From positions 1 through 12,158 of the forward strand of contig JAHJRB010000062.1 in NCBI GenBank assembly GCA_018831025.1: DNA of 12,158 nt, written 5' to 3'. The notes under the pieces were generated by a model. The model was given only the letters and a program-made list of their open reading frames with translations. It was not told the origin of the DNA and did no database searches. The DNA is from Nanobdellota archaeon. GTDB lineage: Archaea > Nanobdellota > Nanobdellia > SCGC-AAA011-G17 > ARS1403. A program made the position numbers and the translations under genes. This document shows positions 1-7,055 of the stretch, in pieces. The stretch's first letter is position 1; each line of letters starts with the position of its first letter.

Positions 1-2405
1 ACAAATTCTTTTTCTATGGGTCTGAAATGAAATACAGCACATCTACTTTGTATTGGATCTATTATTTTTGAAGAATAATTACAGTTATGAGATACGAAAC
101 CATTAGTTATAAAATTATGGTCTTCAGAGCATGTAACATCCATAACTTCTTGATTATCAATTTCCTTAATTTCATGGATTTCATTCCAAACAAATCCATT
201 TTTATAATTATAATCTTTTTTCCAATCTTCAAACCAAGGGAATTGGCTATAGGCTAATTTTACTTCCTTCCCCCTTTTCCTATCTCTTATGAAATCATGT
301 GTACAATTTACTTGTTTAATAATTTCAAAATTCTTCTTTCCTTGTTCAATATAATTTATAACTTGTAAAGCTTTTTGTTTTTGTAAATTTATAGTAAATT
401 GTTTATGTCTTAAATATTCACTAGCAATTTTAGAAGATTCTACTTTATATTGTTCATAATAATAACCGACTCTGCTTAAAAAATTGAATAGATTTTTATT
501 AGAAGATTTCAAATGCAATAGGAAAGATAAAACTTCTTTATTATCTTTTTTTCTTCTTTCTTTTACTTCGTATACTTTAATATAAGACTTTACGCCAAAT
601 TCTTTTAAAAGTTCCCTAATATCATTTAAGTAATCAATTTCATCTTTTTCCAAATCTTTTATTTTATTTTGGCATAATCTTATTGCTTCAAAGTGATTTC
701 CTTTATACCAACTTAATTTATCTCCTTCGCACCCAAAAAAGCTTCTTAAAAATTCTCTTTTAACGAATTTTGTGCCATTTTTAACAAAATCAGGAACCCT
801 ATAAGAAGTTGATGCTTTATCTCCTGTCGGAACTCCTAGATATTGAAATAAAAGCGATAAAGCTCTTGATGTTAATCTGCACCAAGTTGTCTTCCCTATG
901 AATTTTCTTCCTTTTCTTTCATTATGAATCTCTTTTGTTTGGATTTGAGAAGCTTCATATCCTAATATCCTTAAATCTTTTTTAGCTTCTTTTAAGGCTT
1001 TATTATTTCCGCTGAAAATCATAATTCCATTTTCTTTTGTTAAGTGTCCATCTCCCATTAAAAAAGCAGTTATTCTAGAAAAAGCACCGATTTTCTGATC
1101 ATTATAGGCAATATCTAGGAGTTCTTTTCTCTTTAATTCTCCCAAAGCCCTATCTGCGTTTCCTCTTTGAAGGGTCTTATTCAGGCATTTGCATGTTCCA
1201 GAATAAGAGATTTTAATTTTAAATTCTTTTTTTATTATTTGTCTAATATGAGCAAAATTTCTAAGTATTTTTGGTTTTGTCTCAGTAATTTTGAAAGAGT
1301 GGGTATGTTTATTCTTCCCTATAATTCTTTTAATATGTCCCTTTTGTTCTAATTCCTTTAAAAACTGTACAATTCTTATTCTTGAGAGCCCTATTTTATC
1401 TTGTATTTCTTTTCTAGAAATTATTTTTCCACTGTTTTTTATAATTTGATATATTTGATATCCTCTTCCGGTCAATCCTTTGTCTTCTTTAATTTCTTTA
1501 TAAAGCTGTTTAATTCTTCTAATTACTCTTTTTTTTTCTATAGTTTTTAATTCTCTAAAAGAATCTGCATTTGATAAGTTTTTATAACCTTTTTCTTCTT
1601 CTTTGGCTGATAAGAAATCAATAAACTTCTTTAAATCGATTATTCTTTCATCTCTATCTTCGAAATAAGTTCCTTCTAAATGAGGGTAGATTAATAATTT
1701 ATCTTCTTTTTGTAAATCTTTTGCATTTACCCATCCTCTTTTTGTTAATAATCTATGGTCTTCTGTTAATTCTAATTTACGACCAGTCATAGTTGTTATT
1801 TCTAAAACTCTTTTATTAATTGTTTTGGGATTCAAGTTTACACAAGCTAAAACTTGATCTTGCTTATTTTCTAATGAATTATTAATATTTGATATATTGC
1901 TTATCTTTTTTTCTTCGAAATGATTAAAATAGTCTTTAATAGTTATTTCTATTTCCTCAGGTAAAAGAATTTTTGTATTTGGCGTTACGCAACTTAAAAT
2001 AAATCTCGTATTATGGGCATATTGTTCCATTAGTCTTCTGAGCGATTGTTGAGCCTCCCTTGTTAAAGCATCGGATTCATCAAGAAAAATTAATTTAAAC
2101 GGAACATTCCCTATGGATCTCGTTCTACAGAAATCCTTTACTTCGTTTCTTATTGTATCAATTCCTCGTGTATCTGACGCATTTAATTCTAAAAAGCTTT
2201 GTCTCCAGTTAGAACCAAATAATTCTTTAGCTATTACTAAAGAGATTGTGCTTTTTCCAGTACCTGCCGGACCGCTTAAAAGAAGGTGAGGAATATTTTT
2301 GCTTTTTACAAAAGAAGAGATTCTAGCAACTATACGGTCTTGACCTATTATTTCTTTAAAATTCTTGGGTCGAAATTTCTCGGTCCATATGGTAGAATCT
2401 TGCAT
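1..2405 (-). CDS. rfcS: Replication factor C small subunit, intein-containing, 3' end outside window
   Basis: This is the AAA+ clamp-loader subunit that loads PCNA onto primed DNA in the cytoplasm. The minus-strand frame stays open from ATG at 2405 to the left edge (801 codons seen). The N-extein (residues 1-138) carries an RFC start (IWTEKFRPKNFKEIIGQD), Walker A GPAGTGKS (residues 45-52, K51), the RFC box LNASDTRGID, and Walker B LDESD (D109, E110). Residues 139-774 are an intein. The C-extein resumes at C775 with CNYSSKIIDP (sensor 1) and the SRC arginine-finger motif (787-789). The joined extein is 165 aa in the window; the family is usually about 320 aa, so roughly half, including the collar domain, is missing at the window edge and not truncated in nature as far as can be seen. 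The start is supported by a TATA box about 26 nt upstream, giving a leaderless mRNA. It is divergent from ileS. Confidence 0.95.
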   Translation of the reverse strand, partial: MQDSTIWTEKFRPKNFKEIIGQDRIVARISSFVKSKNIPHLLLSGPAGTGKSTISLVIAKELFGSNWRQSFLELNASDTRGIDTIRNEVKDFCRTRSIGNVPFKLIFLDESDALTREAQQSLRRLMEQYAHNTRFILSCVTPNTKILLPEEIEITIKDYFNHFEEKKISNISNINNSLENKQDQVLACVNLNPKTINKRVLEITTMTGRKLELTEDHRLLTKRGWVNAKDLQKEDKLLIYPHLEGTYFEDRDERIIDLKKFIDFLSAKEEEKGYKNLSNADSFRELKTIEKKRVIRRIKQLYKEIKEDKGLTGRGYQIYQIIKNSGKIISRKEIQDKIGLSRIRIVQFLKELEQKGHIKRIIGKNKHTHSFKITETKPKILRNFAHIRQIIKKEFKIKISYSGTCKCLNKTLQRGNADRALGELKRKELLDIAYNDQKIGAFSRITAFLMGDGHLTKENGIMIFSGNNKALKEAKKDLRILGYEASQIQTKEIHNERKGRKFIGKTTWCRLTSRALSLLFQYLGVPTGDKASTSYRVPDFVKNGTKFVKREFLRSFFGCEGDKLSWYKGNHFEAIRLCQNKIKDLEKDEIDYLNDIRELLKEFGVKSYIKVYEVKERRKKDNKEVLSFLLHLKSSNKNLFNFLSRVGYYYEQYKVESSKIASEYLRHKQFTINLQKQKALQVINYIEQGKKNFEIIKQVNCTHDFIRDRKRGKEVKLAYSQFPWFEDWKKDYNYKNGFVWNEIHEIKEIDNQEVMDVTCSEDHNFITNGFVSHNCNYSSKIIDPIQSRCAVFHFRPIEKEF
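84..1991 (-). mobile_element. Intein with LAGLIDADG homing endonuclease in RfcS sensor 1
   Basis: This is a 636-aa in-frame intervening protein. Block A is CVTPNTKILL (C1 = host residue 139). Block B is ELTEDHRLLTKRGWV with the canonical TxxH. Block F is VMDVTCSEDHNF, and block G is NGFVSHN followed by Cys+1, so all class 1 splicing residues are present. The endonuclease has two dodecapeptides, AFLMGDGHL (catalytic D452) and LRSFFGCEGDK (probable catalytic E560); both acidic residues are kept, so homing activity is plausible. Between the splicing and nuclease parts lies a winged-helix-like segment (host residues about 311-373). A second helix-turn-helix-like stretch lies near residues 677-712. 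The insertion falls between LS and CNY of the sensor-1 strand. The element is much larger than a minimal intein (about 130-150 aa). No stop or frameshift was found across it when read codon by codon. Confidence 0.95.
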
Positions 2406-2427
2406 GATAATAATTGCTTAAATTAAG

Positions 2428-2435
2428 TTTATAAA
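2428..2435 (-). promoter_or_regulatory. TATA box of rfcS
   Basis: The minus strand reads TTTATAAA with its centre about 26-27 nt before the rfcS ATG at 2405. That is the archaeal TATA-to-start distance, so the transcript should begin at or beside the AUG. No Shine-Dalgarno sequence is seen between the two. Confidence 0.7.
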
Positions 2436-2468
2436 GATTTATGTGGAAAACTATCTAAAACCACTATC

Positions 2469-2479
2469 TTTTTAAATTT
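2469..2479 (+). promoter_or_regulatory. TATA box of ileS
   Basis: The sequence TTTTTAAATTT is centred about 25 nt before the ATG at 2499, again predicting a leaderless mRNA. This spacing favours ATG 2499 over the upstream in-frame TTG at 2478, which overlaps the TATA element itself. Confidence 0.65.
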
Positions 2480-2498
2480 GGGTGTTACAATATTAATT

Positions 2499-5414
2499 AT
2501 GTATCAATTTAAGGAAGTTGAGGAAGAAATAAGGAAGAATTGGAAGAAAATAAAGCTTTTAGATAAATTAGAAAAAAAGAATTCTAAAGGAAAAAATTAC
2601 TTCTTATTGGATGGACCGCCTTATGCTAATTTTGTTCCTCATGTAGGACATATTAGAAATACTGTATTGAAAGATTTGAATATTAGATTGGCGTTTATGA
2701 AGGGAAGAAATGTGTTCTTTCAGCCCGGTTTTGATACTCATGGACTGCCTATTGAGAATATGGTGGAGAAGAAATTAGGATTGAAAAGTAAAAAAGATAT
2801 TGAAAAATTAGGAATCGGAAAATTTACAGCAGAATGTAAAAAATGGGCTGCTATTAACAAAGACTTGTGGATGAAGGTTTATGATTTATTAGGCAGTTGG
2901 TATTCATGGAAAGAACCTTATTTAACATATGAAAATTATTATCTAGAAAGTGGTTGGTGGACTTTCAAGAATTTATGGGAAAAAGATTTAATTTATGAAG
3001 GGAAAAAAGCTGTAACTTGGTGTCCTAAATGTGAAACTGCCTTAGCTGGTTATGAGGTTACTGACTCTTATAAAAATTTAACAGACCCTATTATTTTTGT
3101 TAAATTTAAAATTAAAAACAAAGATGAATACTTTTTAGTCTTTACTACAACTCCTTGGACTTTAATGAGCAATGTTGCTATTGCTGCACATCCGGAAGGA
3201 ACTTATGTAAAAGTTGAGACTGCTAAGGGTGTTTTGATTTTGGCTGAAGCAGGATTGAAGTTGCTGGAAGAATGGGAAATGGGCTATAAGATATTAAAGA
3301 AATTTAGAGGAGCGGAGTTAGACGGGATGGAATATGAACCGTTGTTAGATGTTCCTATACAAAGAGAATTAGAAAAAAATCCTAATGCTTTGAAAGTTTA
3401 CATGTCTATTCCAATTTTAAAAGAAAGAGTTGCCAGTAAGGTTGCTGCTAAGAAAGATGTAGGAGAGAGCAGAGATGTTTTTGAGGACTTTGTAAATACG
3501 GAAGATGGAACTGGGTTAGTGCATGTTGCTCCTGGGCATGGTAGTACAGATAATGAGGTTGGTAGAAAATATAATTTGCCTAGTCCTAGCCCGCTGGATA
3601 ATAAATGTAAATATACTGAAGACTCTGGGGAATATGAAGGAGTATTTGTAAAAGATGCTGACAATGATATTATAGAATTGCTAATTAAAGAGGATAAGAT
3701 GGTGCATCATTCTACTAAAGAACACAGCTATCCTGTTTGTTGGAGATGTAAGACCCCCCTTATTTTCAGAATGAGCAATCAATGGTTCTTGAGAATTGAT
3801 GAAGTAAGAAATCAAATGTTGAAAGAAAATGAAAAAGTAAGATGGTTGCCGAATTATGCGGATGAGAGATTTAAAAGTTGGGTAAGCAATGCTATTGACT
3901 GGAATATTTCAAGGCAGAGATATTGGGACATTCCAATTCCACTGTGGAAATGCGAATGCGGAAATTTAAAGGTCGTTGGGAGTTTTGAGGAATTAAAAAA
4001 TAATGCTGTAGAAAAAGTAACTAAGGAATTTGATTTGCATAACGCAAGCAAGATTAAACTTAAATGTAAATGTGGTAAGAAGATGAAAAGAGTAGATGAT
4101 ATTTTTGATGTTTGGTTTGACTCTGGGATTGCTCCATGGGCAAGTTTAGGTTATCCTTTTAAGAATAAAGAATTATTTGAAAAGAACTTTCCTGTTAACA
4201 GGATTAATGAAAGCCAAGACCAGATAAGGGGATGGTTCTATTATTTGATGGTGTGTGGAGTAGCTAACTTTGATAAAGCACCTTATGAAGAGGTGTCTAT
4301 GCCTGGATGGGTTCTTGATGAAAAAGGGGAAAAGATGAGTAAAAGTCTTGGCAATGTTATACAGGCAGAAGATGGATTAAAAGAATTTGGTGCTGATGCT
4401 TTAAGATTATATTATATGTGGGATGTAAGTCCTTATGAGTTAGAGAAATTTAGTGTTAATGTTGTTAAAAAAGAGATTGCTAGCATTCTGAATATTCTAT
4501 GGAACATTCATAATTATTTATTAAGCTTTGATGTTAAAGAAAAAGTAAAAATAAAAGAAGTTGAAGATAAATGGTTGATATCTAGGATGAATTCTTTAAT
4601 CAAAGAGTATGATAAAGATTTAGACAAGTTTGAATATAAAAATGCAACTAGAAATTTAATTAATTTTATTGTTGATAACGTAAGCAGAGAGTATATCCAA
4701 TATATAAGAAATAGAGATGATAATGTGGTGGGTTATGTACTCAAGGAAGCAATGGTAACTGCATTGAAATTATTAGCTCCGATAACTCCTTTTGTTACTG
4801 ATAAAATCTATCAAGATTTGAAAGATAAATTGAAATTAAAAAATGAAAGTATACATTTAGAAGACTGGCCAAAATCCAATGAAAAATTAATTGATAAAAG
4901 ATTAGAAGACGGGATGGAAAATACTAGAGAAATAATACAAGAGATATTGGCACAGAGGGAAAAAAATCAGATAGGAGTTAGATGGCCATTAAGCAAGGTA
5001 ACAATACAAACAAAAGATTTGAAAGTTATGGAGGCTTTAGAATTATTTGAAACATTAATTTTAAGACAGACTAATATTAAAGAATTAGTTTTAGAGGAAG
5101 AAAAAACAAGTGGGAAGTTTAAATTAGAAATTGAAACTAAAATGGATAAGGATTTATTAGCAGAGGGGTTCAGCAGGGAAATGATGAGAAGAGTGCAGGA
5201 TTTAAGGAAAAAAGCAAAATTAAGCAAAGAGGATGAAATAGATTTAGTGATTGTTGACCATAATAATATTTTAAAGAAATTTGAGAAAGATATTAAAGAA
5301 AAAGTCGGAGCAAAAGAAATTGAAATTGGAAGAAGTGAAAAGAAAAAATATGAATTTGAAGAAGAGTTTAAAATAAGGGATAAAAGATTTAAAATTGGAT
5401 TAAAGAAATTATAG
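2499..5414 (+). CDS. ileS: Isoleucyl-tRNA synthetase
   Basis: This is a cytoplasmic class Ia synthetase that charges tRNA-Ile and hydrolyses mischarged Val-tRNA-Ile. From ATG 2499 it has 971 aa. The Rossmann-fold signature HVGH lies at residues 48-51 and KMSKS at 612-616 (GEKMSKSLGN). The CP1 editing domain shows FTTTPWTL (about 215-222) and GTGLVHVAPGHG (about 337-348). Cys pairs look like zinc knuckles: C175/C178 (CPKC), C414/C417 (CWRC), and C485/C487 with C523/C525 (CEC and CKC). The anticodon-binding helical domain occupies about residues 690-840, followed by a C-terminal region of about 130 aa. A TTG start at 2478 would add seven residues but overlaps the TATA box, so 2499 is preferred. 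The motif set fits IleRS better than ValRS or LeuRS because of the DGPPYAN and GWFYYLM context. The gene is divergent from rfcS, and the next gene starts 30 nt downstream with its own TATA-like box. Confidence 0.96.
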   Translation: MYQFKEVEEEIRKNWKKIKLLDKLEKKNSKGKNYFLLDGPPYANFVPHVGHIRNTVLKDLNIRLAFMKGRNVFFQPGFDTHGLPIENMVEKKLGLKSKKDIEKLGIGKFTAECKKWAAINKDLWMKVYDLLGSWYSWKEPYLTYENYYLESGWWTFKNLWEKDLIYEGKKAVTWCPKCETALAGYEVTDSYKNLTDPIIFVKFKIKNKDEYFLVFTTTPWTLMSNVAIAAHPEGTYVKVETAKGVLILAEAGLKLLEEWEMGYKILKKFRGAELDGMEYEPLLDVPIQRELEKNPNALKVYMSIPILKERVASKVAAKKDVGESRDVFEDFVNTEDGTGLVHVAPGHGSTDNEVGRKYNLPSPSPLDNKCKYTEDSGEYEGVFVKDADNDIIELLIKEDKMVHHSTKEHSYPVCWRCKTPLIFRMSNQWFLRIDEVRNQMLKENEKVRWLPNYADERFKSWVSNAIDWNISRQRYWDIPIPLWKCECGNLKVVGSFEELKNNAVEKVTKEFDLHNASKIKLKCKCGKKMKRVDDIFDVWFDSGIAPWASLGYPFKNKELFEKNFPVNRINESQDQIRGWFYYLMVCGVANFDKAPYEEVSMPGWVLDEKGEKMSKSLGNVIQAEDGLKEFGADALRLYYMWDVSPYELEKFSVNVVKKEIASILNILWNIHNYLLSFDVKEKVKIKEVEDKWLISRMNSLIKEYDKDLDKFEYKNATRNLINFIVDNVSREYIQYIRNRDDNVVGYVLKEAMVTALKLLAPITPFVTDKIYQDLKDKLKLKNESIHLEDWPKSNEKLIDKRLEDGMENTREIIQEILAQREKNQIGVRWPLSKVTIQTKDLKVMEALELFETLILRQTNIKELVLEEEKTSGKFKLEIETKMDKDLLAEGFSREMMRRVQDLRKKAKLSKEDEIDLVIVDHNNILKKFEKDIKEKVGAKEIEIGRSEKKKYEFEEEFKIRDKRFKIGLKKL

Positions 5415-5418
5415 AAAA

Positions 5419-5428
5419 CTTTATTATA
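5419..5428 (+). promoter_or_regulatory. TATA-like box before the membrane-protein gene
   Basis: The sequence CTTTATTATA lies just after the ileS stop. Its centre is about 21 nt before ATG 5445 and about 27 nt before the in-frame ATG 5451. The usual leaderless spacing would favour 5451 as the start. Confidence 0.45.
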
Positions 5429-5444
5429 GAACTAATTTTTAATT

Positions 5445-6395
5445 ATGTTAATGAAAAAGAGTGTGATGATATTCATAGTATTTCTTTTATTGATAAATAG
5501 TGTAGTTGCTTTGAGGATAACCGGTAAAGGATGTGAAACGAATGGAAAATTTAATCTTATATTGGAAGCTATAGATAAGAACCAAACTTATACAAATGAA
5601 ATAAAAATAGAGGTGGATAATAAAGAAATAATTGGGAAGTGGGATATAGATTATATGAGAAAAAATCCTCCTGATAGAAGAAGACAATATGGAAGTTTTA
5701 CTTCTGATGAAGCACAAGTGCTTGGTGGTGGAAACAAATTAATCAAGATAACATATCCATTAGAGTATGAAGGTGTTAAATCTTTTGAGGCTATACAAGC
5801 TACTTTAGAATGCCCTCCCTTTTTATTTAGTTGTGCGTTATTGAATGTTGAGATAAATGAATGTTATACAGAGGATAATGTCTTTTATGCTTACTTCACT
5901 TTAAACGGTTTTGAGCAAACTGTCAATAGTAAATTATCTTTAGAGAATAATTTAGGATTTAATTTGGTTACAACCGCTGTTTATGAAGACATTGATGATA
6001 AGATTATTACAAAGGGAGCTAAACCTAAAAAAGCTGAAGTTAAAAAATATGAAGGGAATAAATATATTATGATTTTTGAATTCCCTACTAAAAATTTTGT
6101 AGAAAGTTTTAGAGTGGGATTAACAAATATTGATATGTGTTTGAACAGTAAATATGAAACGTATCATTTAAAGTTAAGTGATTTTAAAAAATGTGGAGAA
6201 AAGATTGAAGAAATAATTGAAGAAAATAAAAAAGTAGTGGAAGAGGTTGTTAATGAAAAACCAGAAGAAAGGATAATTGAAGATGCGGTTTTTGAACCGG
6301 TTGAAGAGGATAAAAATGAAGTGATTTTAGCGATTGCCTTAGTATTAATCGTCGTAATTGGTTTTGCAATTTTGTATAAAATCAGGAAGATATAA
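5445..6395 (+). CDS. Exported single-pass membrane protein of unknown function
   Basis: I do not recognise a family. The 316-aa product (314 aa if ATG 5451 is used) begins with a Sec-type signal: a Lys pair, then a hydrophobic run (MIFIVFLLLINSVVA), with likely cleavage after VVA. The body has alternating hydrophobic strands suggestive of one or two beta-sandwich (Ig-like) domains, with several Cys (GKGCE, LECPP, FSCAL, NECY, DMCL, KKCGE) that could form disulfides outside the cell. An acidic, Glu/Lys-rich linker (about residues 250-290) leads to a C-terminal membrane helix (VILAIALVLIVVIGFAILY) ending in the basic tail KIRKI. This predicts N-out, C-in topology: a surface protein anchored at its C terminus. 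A start at 5451 gives better TATA spacing and puts the Lys pair directly behind the initiator Met. It lies 30 nt after ileS and seems unrelated to its informational neighbours. Confidence 0.85.
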   Translation: MLMKKSVMIFIVFLLLINSVVALRITGKGCETNGKFNLILEAIDKNQTYTNEIKIEVDNKEIIGKWDIDYMRKNPPDRRRQYGSFTSDEAQVLGGGNKLIKITYPLEYEGVKSFEAIQATLECPPFLFSCALLNVEINECYTEDNVFYAYFTLNGFEQTVNSKLSLENNLGFNLVTTAVYEDIDDKIITKGAKPKKAEVKKYEGNKYIMIFEFPTKNFVESFRVGLTNIDMCLNSKYETYHLKLSDFKKCGEKIEEIIEENKKVVEEVVNEKPEERIIEDAVFEPVEEDKNEVILAIALVLIVVIGFAILYKIRKI

Positions 6396-6416
6396 AACCG
6401 AAAAAGTGACCAAACC

Positions 6417-6426
6417 CTTTAAATAC
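6417..6426 (+). promoter_or_regulatory. Main TATA box of tbp
   Basis: The sequence CTTTAAATAC is preceded by an A/C-rich stretch (GACCAAACC) that could serve as a BRE for TFB. Transcription would start near 6448, giving a leader of about 26 nt that contains the Shine-Dalgarno sequence. A second TATA-like element (CTTTTAAAG) lies at 6438-6446. Confidence 0.55.
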
Positions 6427-6460
6427 TTTTCCATACACTTTTAAAGAAATGCTCAAATGA

Positions 6461-6469
6461 GGTGGAGGA
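6461..6469 (+). promoter_or_regulatory. Shine-Dalgarno site that decides the tbp start
   Basis: The sequence GGTGGAGGA lies five bases before ATG 6474 and includes a full GGAGG. A GTG at 6462 is in frame, but it sits inside this site and so is unlikely to be the start. Confidence 0.75.
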
Positions 6470-6473
6470 TATA

Positions 6474-7019
6474 ATGGTAAAAAAAGAAATTAAAATTGTC
6501 AACATTGTTTGTTCGGCTTCTCTTGGTCAGGATATTCCATTAATTAAACTGGCTGAAACTTTACCAAATACAGAATACAATCCTGAACAGTTCCCGGGTT
6601 TGGTAATGAGAATAAGAGATCCTAAAACTAGTGCTTTAATTTTTAGCTCTGGAAAAATTGTTTCTACGGGGGCTAGGTCCATGGCAAAAGTTAAAGAGAG
6701 TATAAAATGTATAATTAAAAACATTGCAAAAATTAAGATAAGAATAAAAACTATGCCAAAAGTTAATGTCCAGAACATGGTTGCTAGTGGGAGTATTGGT
6801 ATGGACTTAAATCTGAATTCCTTAGCAATGGAATTAGAGAATACGGAATATGAGCCAGAACAATTTCCAGGTCTTGTATATAAACTAGCAGGTACTAGGG
6901 CTACTTTTTTGCTGTTTAGTAATGGAAAGATTGTTTGCACAGGAACAAGAAGCGAGAGTAAATTAAGGGAAGCGGTAGATAAACTAGTCAAAAACCTGAA
7001 AAAAATAGGGAAGACTTAA
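6474..7019 (+). CDS. tbp: TATA-box-binding protein (TBP)
   Basis: This is the general transcription factor that binds and bends the archaeal TATA box and recruits TFB. The product is 181 aa from ATG 6474, the usual archaeal size, and consists of two direct repeats with no N-terminal extension. The repeats share EY-x-PEQFPGLV, and each ends with a FS-x-GKIV-x-TG-x-RS segment. All four DNA-intercalating phenylalanines are in place: QFPGL and LIFSSGK in repeat 1, QFPGL and LLFSNGK in repeat 2. The C terminus is basic (NLKKIGKT) and lacks the acidic tail seen in many archaeal TBPs. The start is chosen by the strong Shine-Dalgarno site. The next gene, mcm, starts 36 nt downstream behind its own TATA-like and T-rich sequence, so the two may be transcribed separately. 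Confidence 0.97.
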   Translation: MVKKEIKIVNIVCSASLGQDIPLIKLAETLPNTEYNPEQFPGLVMRIRDPKTSALIFSSGKIVSTGARSMAKVKESIKCIIKNIAKIKIRIKTMPKVNVQNMVASGSIGMDLNLNSLAMELENTEYEPEQFPGLVYKLAGTRATFLLFSNGKIVCTGTRSESKLREAVDKLVKNLKKIGKT

Positions 7020-7037
7020 ATATTTTTTCACATTTTT
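7016..7037 (+). promoter_or_regulatory. TATA-like and T-rich segment between tbp and mcm
   Basis: TTAAATAT (7016-7023), overlapping the tbp stop, is spaced to start transcription near 7045, just ahead of the mcm ribosome site. The T runs at 7023-7028 and 7033-7037 could also terminate tbp transcripts, because archaeal RNA polymerase stops at oligo-T. Both roles are inferred from position. Confidence 0.4.
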
Positions 7038-7044
7038 AGTTTAA

Positions 7045-7050
7045 GGGGGT
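7045..7050 (+). promoter_or_regulatory. Shine-Dalgarno-like site of mcm
   Basis: GGGGGT sits five bases before ATG 7056. It is an imperfect version of GGAGGT, and the G run stands out in AT-rich DNA. It supports ATG 7056 as the start. Confidence 0.55.
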
Positions 7051-7055
7051 TATAA

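Noticed and set aside
1167..1352. Small plus-strand ORF opposite the RFC intein
   Set aside because: It lies wholly antisense to the confidently open intein frame, has low-complexity Phe/Ser/Ile composition, and has no promoter or ribosome site.
2478..2498. TTG start adding seven residues to IleRS
   Set aside because: It overlaps the TATA box, and ATG 2499 is at the exact leaderless distance from that box.
6462..6473. GTG start adding four residues to TBP
   Set aside because: The GTG lies inside the Shine-Dalgarno sequence for ATG 6474 and has no ribosome site of its own.
6527..6991. 154-aa minus-strand ORF opposite tbp
   Set aside because: tbp is unmistakable on the other strand; this frame is a codon-bias shadow with no recognisable motif.
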